64,000 nucleotides of DNA. Origin: Lederbergia citrea. Its GTDB lineage: Bacteria > Bacillota > Bacilli > Bacillales > Bacillaceae_C. Position 1 is the stretch's first letter; every line of letters starts with the position of its first letter. This document shows, piece by piece, positions 53,728 through 61,832 of the stretch. The notes under the pieces were generated by a model. It made no database searches, was not told the origin of the DNA, and saw nothing but the letters and a program-made list of their open reading frames with translations. The position numbers were made by a program, and so were the translations under genes. The stretch lies in assembly GCF_018343525.1 (NCBI RefSeq), contig NZ_JAGYPH010000003.1:435486-499485 (forward strand). Reading direction: 5' to 3'.

Positions 53728-54418
53728 GCTTAACGAAACACAAATAGATGACTTAGAGCGATTGAGCGTGTTCGTTGACCGCGGAGATGCTTTCCTATCC
53801 ATAGAAGATTGCTTAAACGAAGAAGGAAGCGGCCTTTTATTTAATGCGATTCAAACGACAACGAAAGCTCCTATTAACGCGGTATCAACGTCCGTCTTTA
53901 TGCGTCGATACGGATTCTTTATCACTGCTCAATTACATCTATTATGTGTACACAATCTTCGGTGGACTGGTCCTTTAAGTGACATTCAATTAATAGAAAA
54001 TGAAGATCTATTGCAGTTTTCTATCGCATCAGTGCACTTCAAGGAAGCCCGGATCGAGCAACGGAGGGAAGACTTATTCTATATTCTCAATACATATGGT
54101 CACCCTATTGTGGAATATATGAGTAGGCGCGGTAAAATTTCAAAATTAATCTTATGGGAAAACATTTGGGGTTATGTCTTGTGGATATACTCACAATTAC
54201 TAAAAGACGAAACAGTAAAAGCTCAGGCAGACGCTGATTTAGACATGCTTTTACAGGACGATCTCTGGAAACCAGCTATGCGTCGCTCCCCTTTCAAACA
54301 ATATATAAAAAACGAATCAGCGATAGATGCAATGGATAACTATAAGCGGACTACATGCTGCCTCCTAAAAGAGATTCCTGGAACGAGTAAATGCCCATAT
54401 TGTCCGTTAGCAAGGTGA
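53720..54418 (+). CDS. FhuF-like siderophore-iron reductase
   Basis: A 232-residue cytosolic protein. The C-terminus carries TTCCLLKEIPGTSKCPYCPL, a CC-x10-C-x2-C arrangement characteristic of FhuF [2Fe-2S] proteins, which reduce ferric siderophores after uptake. The body is divergent from E. coli FhuF. The GTG start at 53720 has AAGGAG 8 bases upstream and overlaps the ATPase gene. The context in a siderophore operon supports iron release as its job. Confidence 0.85.
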   Translation: MLELNETQIDDLERLSVFVDRGDAFLSIEDCLNEEGSGLLFNAIQTTTKAPINAVSTSVFMRRYGFFITAQLHLLCVHNLRWTGPLSDIQLIENEDLLQFSIASVHFKEARIEQRREDLFYILNTYGHPIVEYMSRRGKISKLILWENIWGYVLWIYSQLLKDETVKAQADADLDMLLQDDLWKPAMRRSPFKQYIKNESAIDAMDNYKRTTCCLLKEIPGTSKCPYCPLAR

Positions 54419-54453
54419 AAAACTTCGATAATTTAAATGTTATCGAAGTTTTT
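54419..54453 (+). terminator. Terminator of the FhuC-FhuF operon
   Basis: AAAACTTCGATAA and TTATCGAAGTTTTT form a 13-bp perfect stem with an 8-base loop directly after the stop. Confidence 0.9.
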
Positions 54454-54515
54454 TTATTTTCCACCTCCTCACAACTGGTATAATAAGTTAAGTTGAAATA
54501 AGAAGGAAGAGAACA

Positions 54516-54781
54516 ATCGACTTACTTAAACGAGAAATGGACACTGATTCTGCTCAAGTTTTTATTCAAAAAGGATTTAATGTACAGACTAACCCAAGTT
54601 TCTGTCTAAAAAATATGGTTGGATTAAATCTTCATGAAATGTAACTACCAGCTGGACCGAGTTTATCAATTCTTTTTTTGGGGAAGAACAAACTGGGTTC
54701 TGGAATCATTGGCATACACTTTTTGAGAGCAGCTTCCTAGAAAAAGAATTTACCGAGGATATTTATACAACATGTCTTTAA
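54516..54781 (+). pseudogene. Gene debris: GNAT C-terminus and an unknown fragment
   Basis: From 54516 a 42-codon stretch reads DTDSAQVFIQKGFNVQTNPS and then FCLKNMVGLNLHEM before a stop at 54642. This looks like the last strand and helix of a GNAT acetyltransferase (the NSAxxxYxKxGF pattern) without any of the preceding domain. A second 45-codon stretch in another frame (54644-54781) contains FINSFFGEEQTGFWNHWHTL and is not recognised. A weak terminator, CTGGGCC/GGGTCCAG with TTTTTAA, lies at 54796-54826. Together these explain most of the 510-base gap between the FhuF-like gene and mprF. A few A-rich bases remain. Confidence 0.5.
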
Positions 54782-54928
54782 TGGTTAAAACTTAAACTGG
54801 GCCATAAATACAATGGGTCCAGCTTTTTAATGTTTTTACATCTCTCTTCCAGATAAAGGGGAAAAATATTTGCGTTTTGTTGCAAAAAAAAAAACATATC
54901 GTATAAGCTATAAGAGGGATGTGAAAAT

Positions 54929-57454
54929 ATGAGAATTCAAAAAAAGCAACTGTTACAATTATTAAAAACGATTTTCCCGCTCCTCTTATTAATAATGGCT
55001 GCCTTTGAAATTCAGAAAACAGCTAGAGGAATCAATGTTAATTTGCTTCAAAGTGAAGTAAGTCATTTGAATTTCGTGGAAATAGCTTTAATTTTTATTA
55101 TTTCTTTCTGTGCTGTCTCGCCAATGTTTTTGTACGACACTATGATCGTTAAGTTGCTAGGAATAAAAATACCACGGAAAAGATTAGTGAGACAGTCTTT
55201 TATCGCCAACACCTTTTCGAATATCATTGGCTTTGGCGGACTTGTCGGTTTGATGCTCAGAAGCTATTTCTACACGAAGTATGATGTAGAAAAGCAAGGC
55301 TTATTAAAAACAATCGCTTCCGTTACGCTTTTTTATCTGACTGGAATCTCATTGCTCGCGTGGATTGTGCCCATCACTTTTGGGAAAATTCCGCTGCTTT
55401 CAGAATCTAAGTGGCTTTGGTTTGCAGTTTTCGCTGTTGGCTTATATTTACCTTTGTTTCTTGTTTTTTATCTGTTACATAACAAAAAAACTGCCGGGTC
55501 GCCCTTAAACCTTAATGTGGCGGCGAGACTTGTATTAGTCTCGGTCCTTGAATGGGTGGCAATATTTTTCGTTATTTGGTTTTTAGCATATGCGCTGCAA
55601 GTACCCATTCAATTAAAAGAGTTAATTCCGATTTTTATTATCGCTTCCTGTGCAGGAATTATTAGTATGATTCCCGGAGGAATGGGGTCGTTTGATCTCG
55701 TTTTCCTTTGGGGAACGCAAAGTATTGGTATCCTCGATGAAAAGGTAATTGTATTGCTTATTTTTTATCGGGTTGGATATTTTGTTCTTCCTTTCCTATT
55801 TGCAGTTGCCCTTTTCATTAAAGAATACTGGGATAGATGGAATCGCTCGTGGAATGACTTACCTAACATCGTCTTCCAAAGATTTAGTCATACTTTATTA
55901 ACTGTTTTAGTTTTTGTGTCGGGACTCATATTATTGCTGTCAGCATCTGTTCCGGGTATTTTAAGCCGATTGAAGATTGCTCAAGAATTTTTATCGTCTC
56001 CAGTTATGAATGTTTCACATCAACTAACTGTAGCCGCCGGCTTTATTTTATTAGGCTTATGCAGAGGGATTGAGTACAAAGTAAAAAGGGCCTACCAGCT
56101 TACCATTCTTGTCTTGTCATCTGCAGCCATTTTTTCGATTCTTAAAGGAATTGATTACGAAGAAACTATTTTTTTACTATTTGTAGCACTGCTTCTTATC
56201 ATTGCAAAAAAGCGATTTTATCGGGAAAGTTATGTGTTGACTTGGGGAAAAGCCCTTTTTGATTCATTTGTTGTTCTGACTATCCTCGCCATGTATATAC
56301 TGATCGGATATATGAATTTACCGACTTCTAAGCTCATTGTTTTACAAAAGCTGCAACCTTATATCATTACCGATTATCGTGATTTATTTTTCAGTGCCAT
56401 TATTGGTATTTCGATTGCAGTTTTCATTCTGATCATTGGCTATTTGATTCGGAAACCGAAACAAATGGATAGGGATTCCTCTCTCCTACAAGAAAAGAAG
56501 ATAGTGGAACATCTCCAGCAATATCAAGGAACAGAGCTATCTCATCTTATCTTCTTACACGATAAATATGTGTATTGGAACAAAAAAGGGACGGTCCTAT
56601 TTTCGTATCAAACATATGCGGATAAAATCGTCGTTCTCGGCGATCCTGTTGGTGAAAAGGCTGATTTCCCTTCTGCTACAGAAGAATTTATGGAAACAGC
56701 AGACCTATATGGGTACACGATTGTTTTTTATGAGGTTAGCAATAAAACGATTCCTTTTCTCCACGAATATGGATATGATTTTTTTAAACTCGGTGAGGAA
56801 GCTTACGTCGATTTAGAGAGCTTTACACTTTCAGGGAAAAAAATGAAAGGCCAAAGAGCCGTTATGAATAAATTTGAGCGGGAAAATTATCAGGTTGAAA
56901 TGATCAATCCTCCGTTTAGTACTGAGCTTGTGCAAGATTTGAAAGGAATCTCAGATAAATGGCTCCGTGGAAGAAAGGAAAAAGGATTTTCCCTTGGCTT
57001 TTTTGATGAGCATTACTTGAATACATCAAGATTGATTGTGCTAAGAGGTGCAGAAGGAATAATTGGCTTTGCAAGCCTAATGCCCATGTATGATGATAAT
57101 AATAAAATTTCGGTTGACTTAATGCGTTTTAAACCTGGGGCACCATCGGGAACAATGGATTTTATTTTTTTAAGCTTGTTTAAGTGGGCACAAGAATCTG
57201 GTTATCAAAACTTCAACTTAGGAATGGCTCCCCTTTCAAATGTAGGCTTATCGAAATTTTCATTTCTAAGCGAAAAAGTAGCTGCCCAAATATTTTTACA
57301 TGGACAATTTCTCTATCACTTTCAGGGGTTAAGAAAATTCAAAGAAAAATACGCTACATTCTGGGTACCAAAATATTTAGCCTATCGGAAAAAATCTTCT
57401 TTATCATTTACGATGGCGCAAATTACACTGCTGATTAGCAAGAAAAGAAAATAA
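54929..57454 (+). CDS. mprF: Phosphatidylglycerol lysyltransferase/flippase MprF
   Basis: An 841-residue bifunctional membrane protein that adds lysine (from Lys-tRNA) to phosphatidylglycerol and flips the product outward, lowering sensitivity to cationic peptides and daptomycin. The N-terminal half has about 14 membrane segments, including the flippase domain with IIGFGGLVGLMLRS and IISMIPGGMGSFDLVFLWG. The cytosolic DUF2156 synthase domain starts near 510 (HLIFLHDKYVYWNKKGTVLF) and contains FMETADLYGYTIVFYEVS and FNLGMAPLSNVG. AGAGGGATG precedes the start. Monocistronic with its own terminator. Confidence 0.95.
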   Translation: MRIQKKQLLQLLKTIFPLLLLIMAAFEIQKTARGINVNLLQSEVSHLNFVEIALIFIISFCAVSPMFLYDTMIVKLLGIKIPRKRLVRQSFIANTFSNIIGFGGLVGLMLRSYFYTKYDVEKQGLLKTIASVTLFYLTGISLLAWIVPITFGKIPLLSESKWLWFAVFAVGLYLPLFLVFYLLHNKKTAGSPLNLNVAARLVLVSVLEWVAIFFVIWFLAYALQVPIQLKELIPIFIIASCAGIISMIPGGMGSFDLVFLWGTQSIGILDEKVIVLLIFYRVGYFVLPFLFAVALFIKEYWDRWNRSWNDLPNIVFQRFSHTLLTVLVFVSGLILLLSASVPGILSRLKIAQEFLSSPVMNVSHQLTVAAGFILLGLCRGIEYKVKRAYQLTILVLSSAAIFSILKGIDYEETIFLLFVALLLIIAKKRFYRESYVLTWGKALFDSFVVLTILAMYILIGYMNLPTSKLIVLQKLQPYIITDYRDLFFSAIIGISIAVFILIIGYLIRKPKQMDRDSSLLQEKKIVEHLQQYQGTELSHLIFLHDKYVYWNKKGTVLFSYQTYADKIVVLGDPVGEKADFPSATEEFMETADLYGYTIVFYEVSNKTIPFLHEYGYDFFKLGEEAYVDLESFTLSGKKMKGQRAVMNKFERENYQVEMINPPFSTELVQDLKGISDKWLRGRKEKGFSLGFFDEHYLNTSRLIVLRGAEGIIGFASLMPMYDDNNKISVDLMRFKPGAPSGTMDFIFLSLFKWAQESGYQNFNLGMAPLSNVGLSKFSFLSEKVAAQIFLHGQFLYHFQGLRKFKEKYATFWVPKYLAYRKKSSLSFTMAQITLLISKKRK

Positions 57455-57468
57455 CTTTTAATAAAAAG

Positions 57469-57514
57469 GAGCTATGATGATGGGCGAACTAAGACCATCA
57501 TCATAGCTCTTTGT
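57469..57514 (+). terminator. Terminator of mprF
   Basis: GAGCTATGATGATGG and CCATCATCATAGCTC form a perfect 15-bp stem with an 11-base loop, followed by TTTGTATATTG. Confidence 0.85.
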
Positions 57515-57547
57515 ATATTGCTTCACACATACTTGTTCGTATTTTTT

Positions 57548-57708
57548 ATGCTAATCAAACATTTGATTAGATGTTTGTTCGCTTTTTTTCGTTAATCAAA
57601 CATTTGATTAGACATTTGTTCGCATTTTTTTCGTTAATCAAACATTTGATTAGATGTTTGTTCGTATTTCTTTGTTAATCAAACATTTGATTAGATGTTT
57701 GTTCGCCT
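57548..57708. repeat. Four tandem palindromic repeats, TAATCAAAC family (copy group 3)
   Basis: Four nearly identical units of about 42 bases: CTAATCAAACATTTGATTAG, then A(T/C)(G/A)TTTGTTCG, then a T-rich spacer. Within each unit TAATCAAA/TTTGATTA and CAAACAT/ATGTTTG can form alternative hairpins. The third-position change in the second copy (ACATTTG) breaks the longer hairpin. Same family as the units near 9.05 and 35.05 kb. With the mprF terminator it accounts for most of this 400-base gap. Confidence 0.92.
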
Positions 57709-57856
57709 CATTTGCCGACTTTTTAAATTTTCAGTTGTTTATTATTTCAAAATAATGTTTAAATGGGTTATGATTAGAAAATAGTACTTTTTCCCCGTTT
57801 AAATGTCAGAACATTTATAATTGGGAATAATATTTTTATAGAATGGAGCAGTCAGC

Positions 57857-58201
57857 ATGAAGAAACTTATTTTTTTACTCATGGGTACATTACTATTAAC
57901 TACAGCTTGTTCAAGTAAGGATAGTGAACAAAAGCCTGTAGAAAAAGAGGAAGTCGCAGTCGATTCCGGACAAAACGAGGAGTTCTCAAAGTTTCCGGAA
58001 TATTCCATAGTATCCGAACAAATCCCGAGTGCAGAATATGAAGTGAGTGTTGAAACAGATAGTGAAGACGAACGCGTGCTTTTATTCGAAAATAAACAAG
58101 GGAAAAGCTATAAAGGTATTTATCTGAAAAATAGAGATATTTTACAGATTAGAGATCTGGAAGAAGATCGATTGATTTATAATAAGATCTTCCGTCCTTA
58201 A
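57857..58201 (+). CDS. Small hypothetical lipoprotein
   Basis: A 114-residue protein with a lipoprotein signal (MKKLIFLLMGTLLLTTAC, Cys near 18) and a Ser/Lys/Glu-rich linker. It then has a compact beta-rich domain (EYSIVSEQIPSAEYEVSVET, YKGIYLKNRDILQIRDLE). Anchored outside the membrane, function unknown. GGAG precedes the ATG at 11 bases. Own terminator downstream, so a single-gene unit. Confidence 0.8.
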   Translation: MKKLIFLLMGTLLLTTACSSKDSEQKPVEKEEVAVDSGQNEEFSKFPEYSIVSEQIPSAEYEVSVETDSEDERVLLFENKQGKSYKGIYLKNRDILQIRDLEEDRLIYNKIFRP

Positions 58202-58207
58202 AATTAG

Positions 58208-58240
58208 AAAGCTCTGGTCATCGTCCGATCAGAGCTTTTT
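58208..58240 (+). terminator. Terminator of the lipoprotein gene
   Basis: AAAGCTCTG and CAGAGCTTTTT form a 9-bp stem 7 bases after the stop codon. Confidence 0.85.
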
Positions 58241-58399
58241 CATATGTTTCTATTTGGGACATTCTCTTCACATTTTACCATGCCCTCCCCATCTGTATTA
58301 TCCACCCACTCTTGCTCTACCTATCTATGAAACCTTTTTAATCATTACCTCGTAATAAAGACTATATAGAAAATCAAACATTTGAGGAGATGTTCGAAG

Positions 58400-60091
58400 A
58401 TGGGAAGTATCATTGGATTTTCATTGATTGTTGCGATTGTGTTTACTTTGATCATCGTACCATTCACAACAAATCAAACGAAGAATAAAAAGGGACAGAA
58501 AGCGGTTAGACGCAATCAAGCGACAGTGTACATCGGTGTATTCGCCCTAACTTCGGTAGTAATATTCGTTTGCTATTATCTTTTTAATATAGATCGCACA
58601 ATTAGTTCACTATGGTTTTTATTACTCGTCGCGACAATTATTGGGGTATTATTAGCAAGAGGACGAGAGCAACTAGTCAAAGGTGTTCTCTTTCTAGGCA
58701 GTTTAGGATTTATGGTTTATATACTAAGTGCTTTTTTATTTAATGCAGATGAAAAGTTTTCTGCATCAAAAATGAATGAGCAGGTGGAAATCAAAGCTTT
58801 CGATGAAACAAAGACACCTGCTAGCGTACCGCCGAAATTTGCAAGAAACAAAATGAAAAAAGCGTTTGGGCAAGTGCCAAATACAAGTTATTATGAGCTT
58901 GGAGAATTACAGATTCAAAAAATTAATGGGGATTATGTTTATATTGCACCTGTTGAATTTTCAGGATTTTTTAAATGGTGGAATGGAAAGACAACGCCTG
59001 GTTACTTTAAGATGAGTGCAACAGACGCCTCAAATAACCCCAAATTTGTGAAGGCAGAAATGACTTACAGCCCTTCGGCTTATCTCAATAAAGATCTAAA
59101 TAGATTTATTCGAAATAAAAATCCCAATCTCATTTTCTATGGGGAACCGCGGTTAGAGATCGATGACGATGGAAAGCCCTTCTATATCAGGACCTATGGT
59201 CATTTCATTTCTGCACGTGATGGTTTTGATATGAAGGGGATTGTTATGGTTGACCCAGCTACAGGAGCAACAAAGAAATTCACTTTGGATAAGGTTCCAG
59301 CATTCATTGACGGCGCTGTTTCACCGGAAGCAGTTAGTTTGCAAAATAGTTACTTCGGGAAATATATTCACGGATTTTGGAATAGTATCTTCGGGAAAAA
59401 AGATGTGAAACTGCCATCTGATGAAGGGACGGTAGCAAATGTGAGTCCAATTTTTGATGAAGATGGAAAAATGGTTTATTTCACCGATTTTACGAGTCCA
59501 AAAGAAGGCGTAGATTCAATGCTTGGCTATTCATTAACAGATGCCAGAACTGGAAAAGCGACTTATTACACAGGAATCTTAGAAGAATCTTATATGGATT
59601 CACAGGCAGCTCTGCAAATTATTGAGAAGAAATTCATCGAGAAAAAGTGGTCAGGTGAAATGCCTGTTCTTTACAACTTCTACGGTGAAGCTAGTTGGTT
59701 GACGCCGGTACTCGATTCGAATGGATTTTTGCAGAACTACTTTATTGTATCAGCTGCAAACCCTGAAATATCTGTTTTTGCAAATACACCAAACGAAGCG
59801 CTAAAACTTTATAAAACGGCATTGCAACGCGGAGGCAGTTCCGTTGACGGTACATCAAATGCTGAAGAAAAGAGCACTTCAGGTACAGTACTACGCGTAT
59901 TTAAAGAAAAAGCCGGGGATGCTTCTGTTATCTCATTTTATTTAGATAATCATCAAAATTATATCGTTTCTTCGGAAAATGCCCCTCTTGCCATCTATTT
60001 AGAAGCAGGAGATAAAGTAAAATTGACTTATTTAGATACAGGAGATTCCTTCATGCCTGTTAAAGAACTTGCCATTGAAGGACTACAATAA
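58400..60091 (+). CDS. Large hypothetical membrane protein
   Basis: A 563-residue protein, not recognised by name. Four membrane segments occupy the first 115 residues (for example IIGFSLIVAIVFTLIIVPF and LWFLLLVATIIGVLLA). The remaining 450 residues, with tandem-looking beta-rich stretches (IYIAPVEFSGFFKWWNGKTT-like, VSPIFDEDGKMVYFTDF, YNFYGEASWLTPVLDSNGF), are probably outside the cell. The ATG at 58400 has GAGGAG 10 bases upstream. It ends with a small OB-like segment (GTVLRVFKEKAGDASVISFYL). Similar proteins occur in Bacillus without known role. Monocistronic. Confidence 0.8.
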   Translation: MGSIIGFSLIVAIVFTLIIVPFTTNQTKNKKGQKAVRRNQATVYIGVFALTSVVIFVCYYLFNIDRTISSLWFLLLVATIIGVLLARGREQLVKGVLFLGSLGFMVYILSAFLFNADEKFSASKMNEQVEIKAFDETKTPASVPPKFARNKMKKAFGQVPNTSYYELGELQIQKINGDYVYIAPVEFSGFFKWWNGKTTPGYFKMSATDASNNPKFVKAEMTYSPSAYLNKDLNRFIRNKNPNLIFYGEPRLEIDDDGKPFYIRTYGHFISARDGFDMKGIVMVDPATGATKKFTLDKVPAFIDGAVSPEAVSLQNSYFGKYIHGFWNSIFGKKDVKLPSDEGTVANVSPIFDEDGKMVYFTDFTSPKEGVDSMLGYSLTDARTGKATYYTGILEESYMDSQAALQIIEKKFIEKKWSGEMPVLYNFYGEASWLTPVLDSNGFLQNYFIVSAANPEISVFANTPNEALKLYKTALQRGGSSVDGTSNAEEKSTSGTVLRVFKEKAGDASVISFYLDNHQNYIVSSENAPLAIYLEAGDKVKLTYLDTGDSFMPVKELAIEGLQ

Positions 60092-60102
60092 AATCATTAT
60101 TG

Positions 60103-60136
60103 CAACCCTGGAGGACATTCTTCAGGGTTTCTTTTT
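60103..60136 (+). terminator. Terminator of the large membrane protein gene
   Basis: AACCCTGGAG pairs with CTTCAGGGTT, followed by TCTTTTTCT. Confidence 0.75.
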
Positions 60137-60205
60137 CTATTTATCCTCTCTCTCACCTGCTAGCCTTTAACTCAATAATCATATCCATTTTTTTCAATTT
60201 ACCTG

Positions 60206-60256
60206 TAGACCATAACGGTCGACAAATGCTATGCTTTTATAGACCATTGTGGTCTA
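60206..60256. promoter_or_regulatory. Twin TetR-type operators
   Basis: TAGACCATAACGGTCGA (60206-60222) and TAGACCATTGTGGTCTA (60240-60256) are palindromes sharing TAGACCAT and GGTC, 34 bases apart centre to centre, just before the TetR gene. The interval between them holds TCGACA and TGCTTTTAT, plausible promoter parts. Autorepression of the TetR-ABC operon is inferred. Confidence 0.75.
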
Positions 60257-60294
60257 TTTATTATGCGATATGAATAAAACGATTACAAAGGAGG

Positions 60295-60942
60295 ATGTTT
60301 GGTATTACAAAGCCATTTAAAAACCTCGACTTTGCTAAACAAAAACGGATTATTAACGCTGCGCTAAAAGAATTTACAGATAAAGGCTTTGAACAGGCCT
60401 CAACGAATCAAATTGTGAAGGACGCGGGTATTGGGAAAGGAATGCTATTTTATTATTTTAATAGCAAGAAAGAACTCTATTATTATTTAATTGATTATTG
60501 CCTTGAAATAACGGAACAAAGGTATTTTGAGTTAATTGATACAAGTGAGCGTGATCTGTTTGAAAGACTAAAGAAAATATCAAATGTCAAAATGGAATTC
60601 CTTATGAAGTATCCGAACGCAATAAACTTTTTGGCGACCATTTTTCTTCAGAACTTCGATCAAATGGATGAAGAATTAATATCGCGGGTTGAGGCATTGC
60701 AAGTAATTGGGCACACAAAAATTTATGGAAATTTAGATTACTCGATGTTTAGAGATGATATTGATGCTGAGAAAGCACTTAAATTAGTAAAGTGGGCCTT
60801 CCACGGTTATGAGGAAGAGCTCAAGCTTCGTTTACGTCATCAAGATGTAACTTCCATTGATTACGGACCGTACTTCGATGAATTTTTTAACTATCTGGAT
60901 ATTATGAGAACTTGTTTTTATAAAAAGGAGCGTCCGAAATGA
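60295..60942 (+). CDS. TetR/AcrR family regulator of an ABC exporter
   Basis: A 215-residue repressor (212 if begun at ATT). The helix-turn-helix is at 15-60 (RIINAALKEFTDKGFEQAST, IVKDAGIGKGMLFYYFNSKKELY). The ligand domain follows. The start is odd: AAAGGAGG ends exactly where the ATG (60295) begins, leaving no spacing, while ATT at 60304 lies 9 bases after it. Either the ATG uses the AAAGG part, or ATT is the start. It overlaps the ATPase gene by four bases (ATGA), so regulator, ATPase and permease form one operon. Confidence 0.9.
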   Translation: MFGITKPFKNLDFAKQKRIINAALKEFTDKGFEQASTNQIVKDAGIGKGMLFYYFNSKKELYYYLIDYCLEITEQRYFELIDTSERDLFERLKKISNVKMEFLMKYPNAINFLATIFLQNFDQMDEELISRVEALQVIGHTKIYGNLDYSMFRDDIDAEKALKLVKWAFHGYEEELKLRLRHQDVTSIDYGPYFDEFFNYLDIMRTCFYKKERPK

Positions 60943-61832
60943 CCATATTAAAAACAACTCATTTAACAAAAAGGTTTGGTAATTTTACGGCATTGGATGG
61001 TGTGAACATCGAAGTAAATAAAGGTGAAGTTTATGGGTTCATTGGTCCTAATGGAGCCGGTAAATCAACAACCATTCGTGTATTGCTTGGGATGCTAAAG
61101 GCAACGGAAGGTGAAGCAAAGATTTTTGGAAAGGATGCTTGGAAAGATGCAGTTGATATTCATAAGCGCATTGCATATGTCCCTGGGGATGTGAACTTAT
61201 GGCCGAACTTAACAGGCGGAGAAGTCATCGATCTATTTGTGAAATTACGTGGGATCAATAATAAAAACCGACGTGAAGAGCTGATTAGGAAATTCGATTT
61301 AGATCCATCAAAAAAATGCAGAACATATTCAAAAGGAAACCGCCAAAAAGTTGCGTTAGTTGCCGCGTTTTCATCTGATGCCGATCTTTATATTTTGGAC
61401 GAACCGACATCCGGGCTTGACCCACTAATGGAAAAAGTATTCCAAGAATGTGTGATGGCTGCAAAAAGAGATGGGAAAAGCGTGTTGCTCTCCAGTCATA
61501 TTTTATCAGAAGTTGAAAAACTATGTGATAAAATCGGAATTATTCGCCAAGGCAAAATCATCGAATCAGGATCTTTAAATGAGTTGCGTCACCTAACGAG
61601 AACGAGTCTACTAGTTGAGACGAAGAAACCTTTATCTTCTTTAAACGAAATAAACGGTGTTCATGATATCCAAGAAAAAGGTCAAGCACTTTCTTTCCAT
61701 GTAGACACCGAAGAATTGGACAATGTGATGAAGTATGTCAGTCAATTTGGAATTGTAAAATTAGAAAGCTCGCCACCAACATTAGAAGATTTATTTATGC
61801 GTCATTATGAAGGTACTAGAGGTGAATCATAA
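60939..61832 (+). CDS. ABC transporter ATP-binding protein
   Basis: A 297-residue drug-export type ATPase: Walker A GPNGAGKST near 37, signature CRTYSKGNRQKVALVAAF (YSKGN variant) near 128, Walker B LYILDEPTSGLDP near 152, and SSHILSEVE. A C-terminal 80-residue domain follows. It works with the large permease encoded next, with which it shares one base. Homologous pairs export antibiotics, lipids or haem. The substrate is unknown. Confidence 0.92.
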   Translation: MTILKTTHLTKRFGNFTALDGVNIEVNKGEVYGFIGPNGAGKSTTIRVLLGMLKATEGEAKIFGKDAWKDAVDIHKRIAYVPGDVNLWPNLTGGEVIDLFVKLRGINNKNRREELIRKFDLDPSKKCRTYSKGNRQKVALVAAFSSDADLYILDEPTSGLDPLMEKVFQECVMAAKRDGKSVLLSSHILSEVEKLCDKIGIIRQGKIIESGSLNELRHLTRTSLLVETKKPLSSLNEINGVHDIQEKGQALSFHVDTEELDNVMKYVSQFGIVKLESSPPTLEDLFMRHYEGTRGES

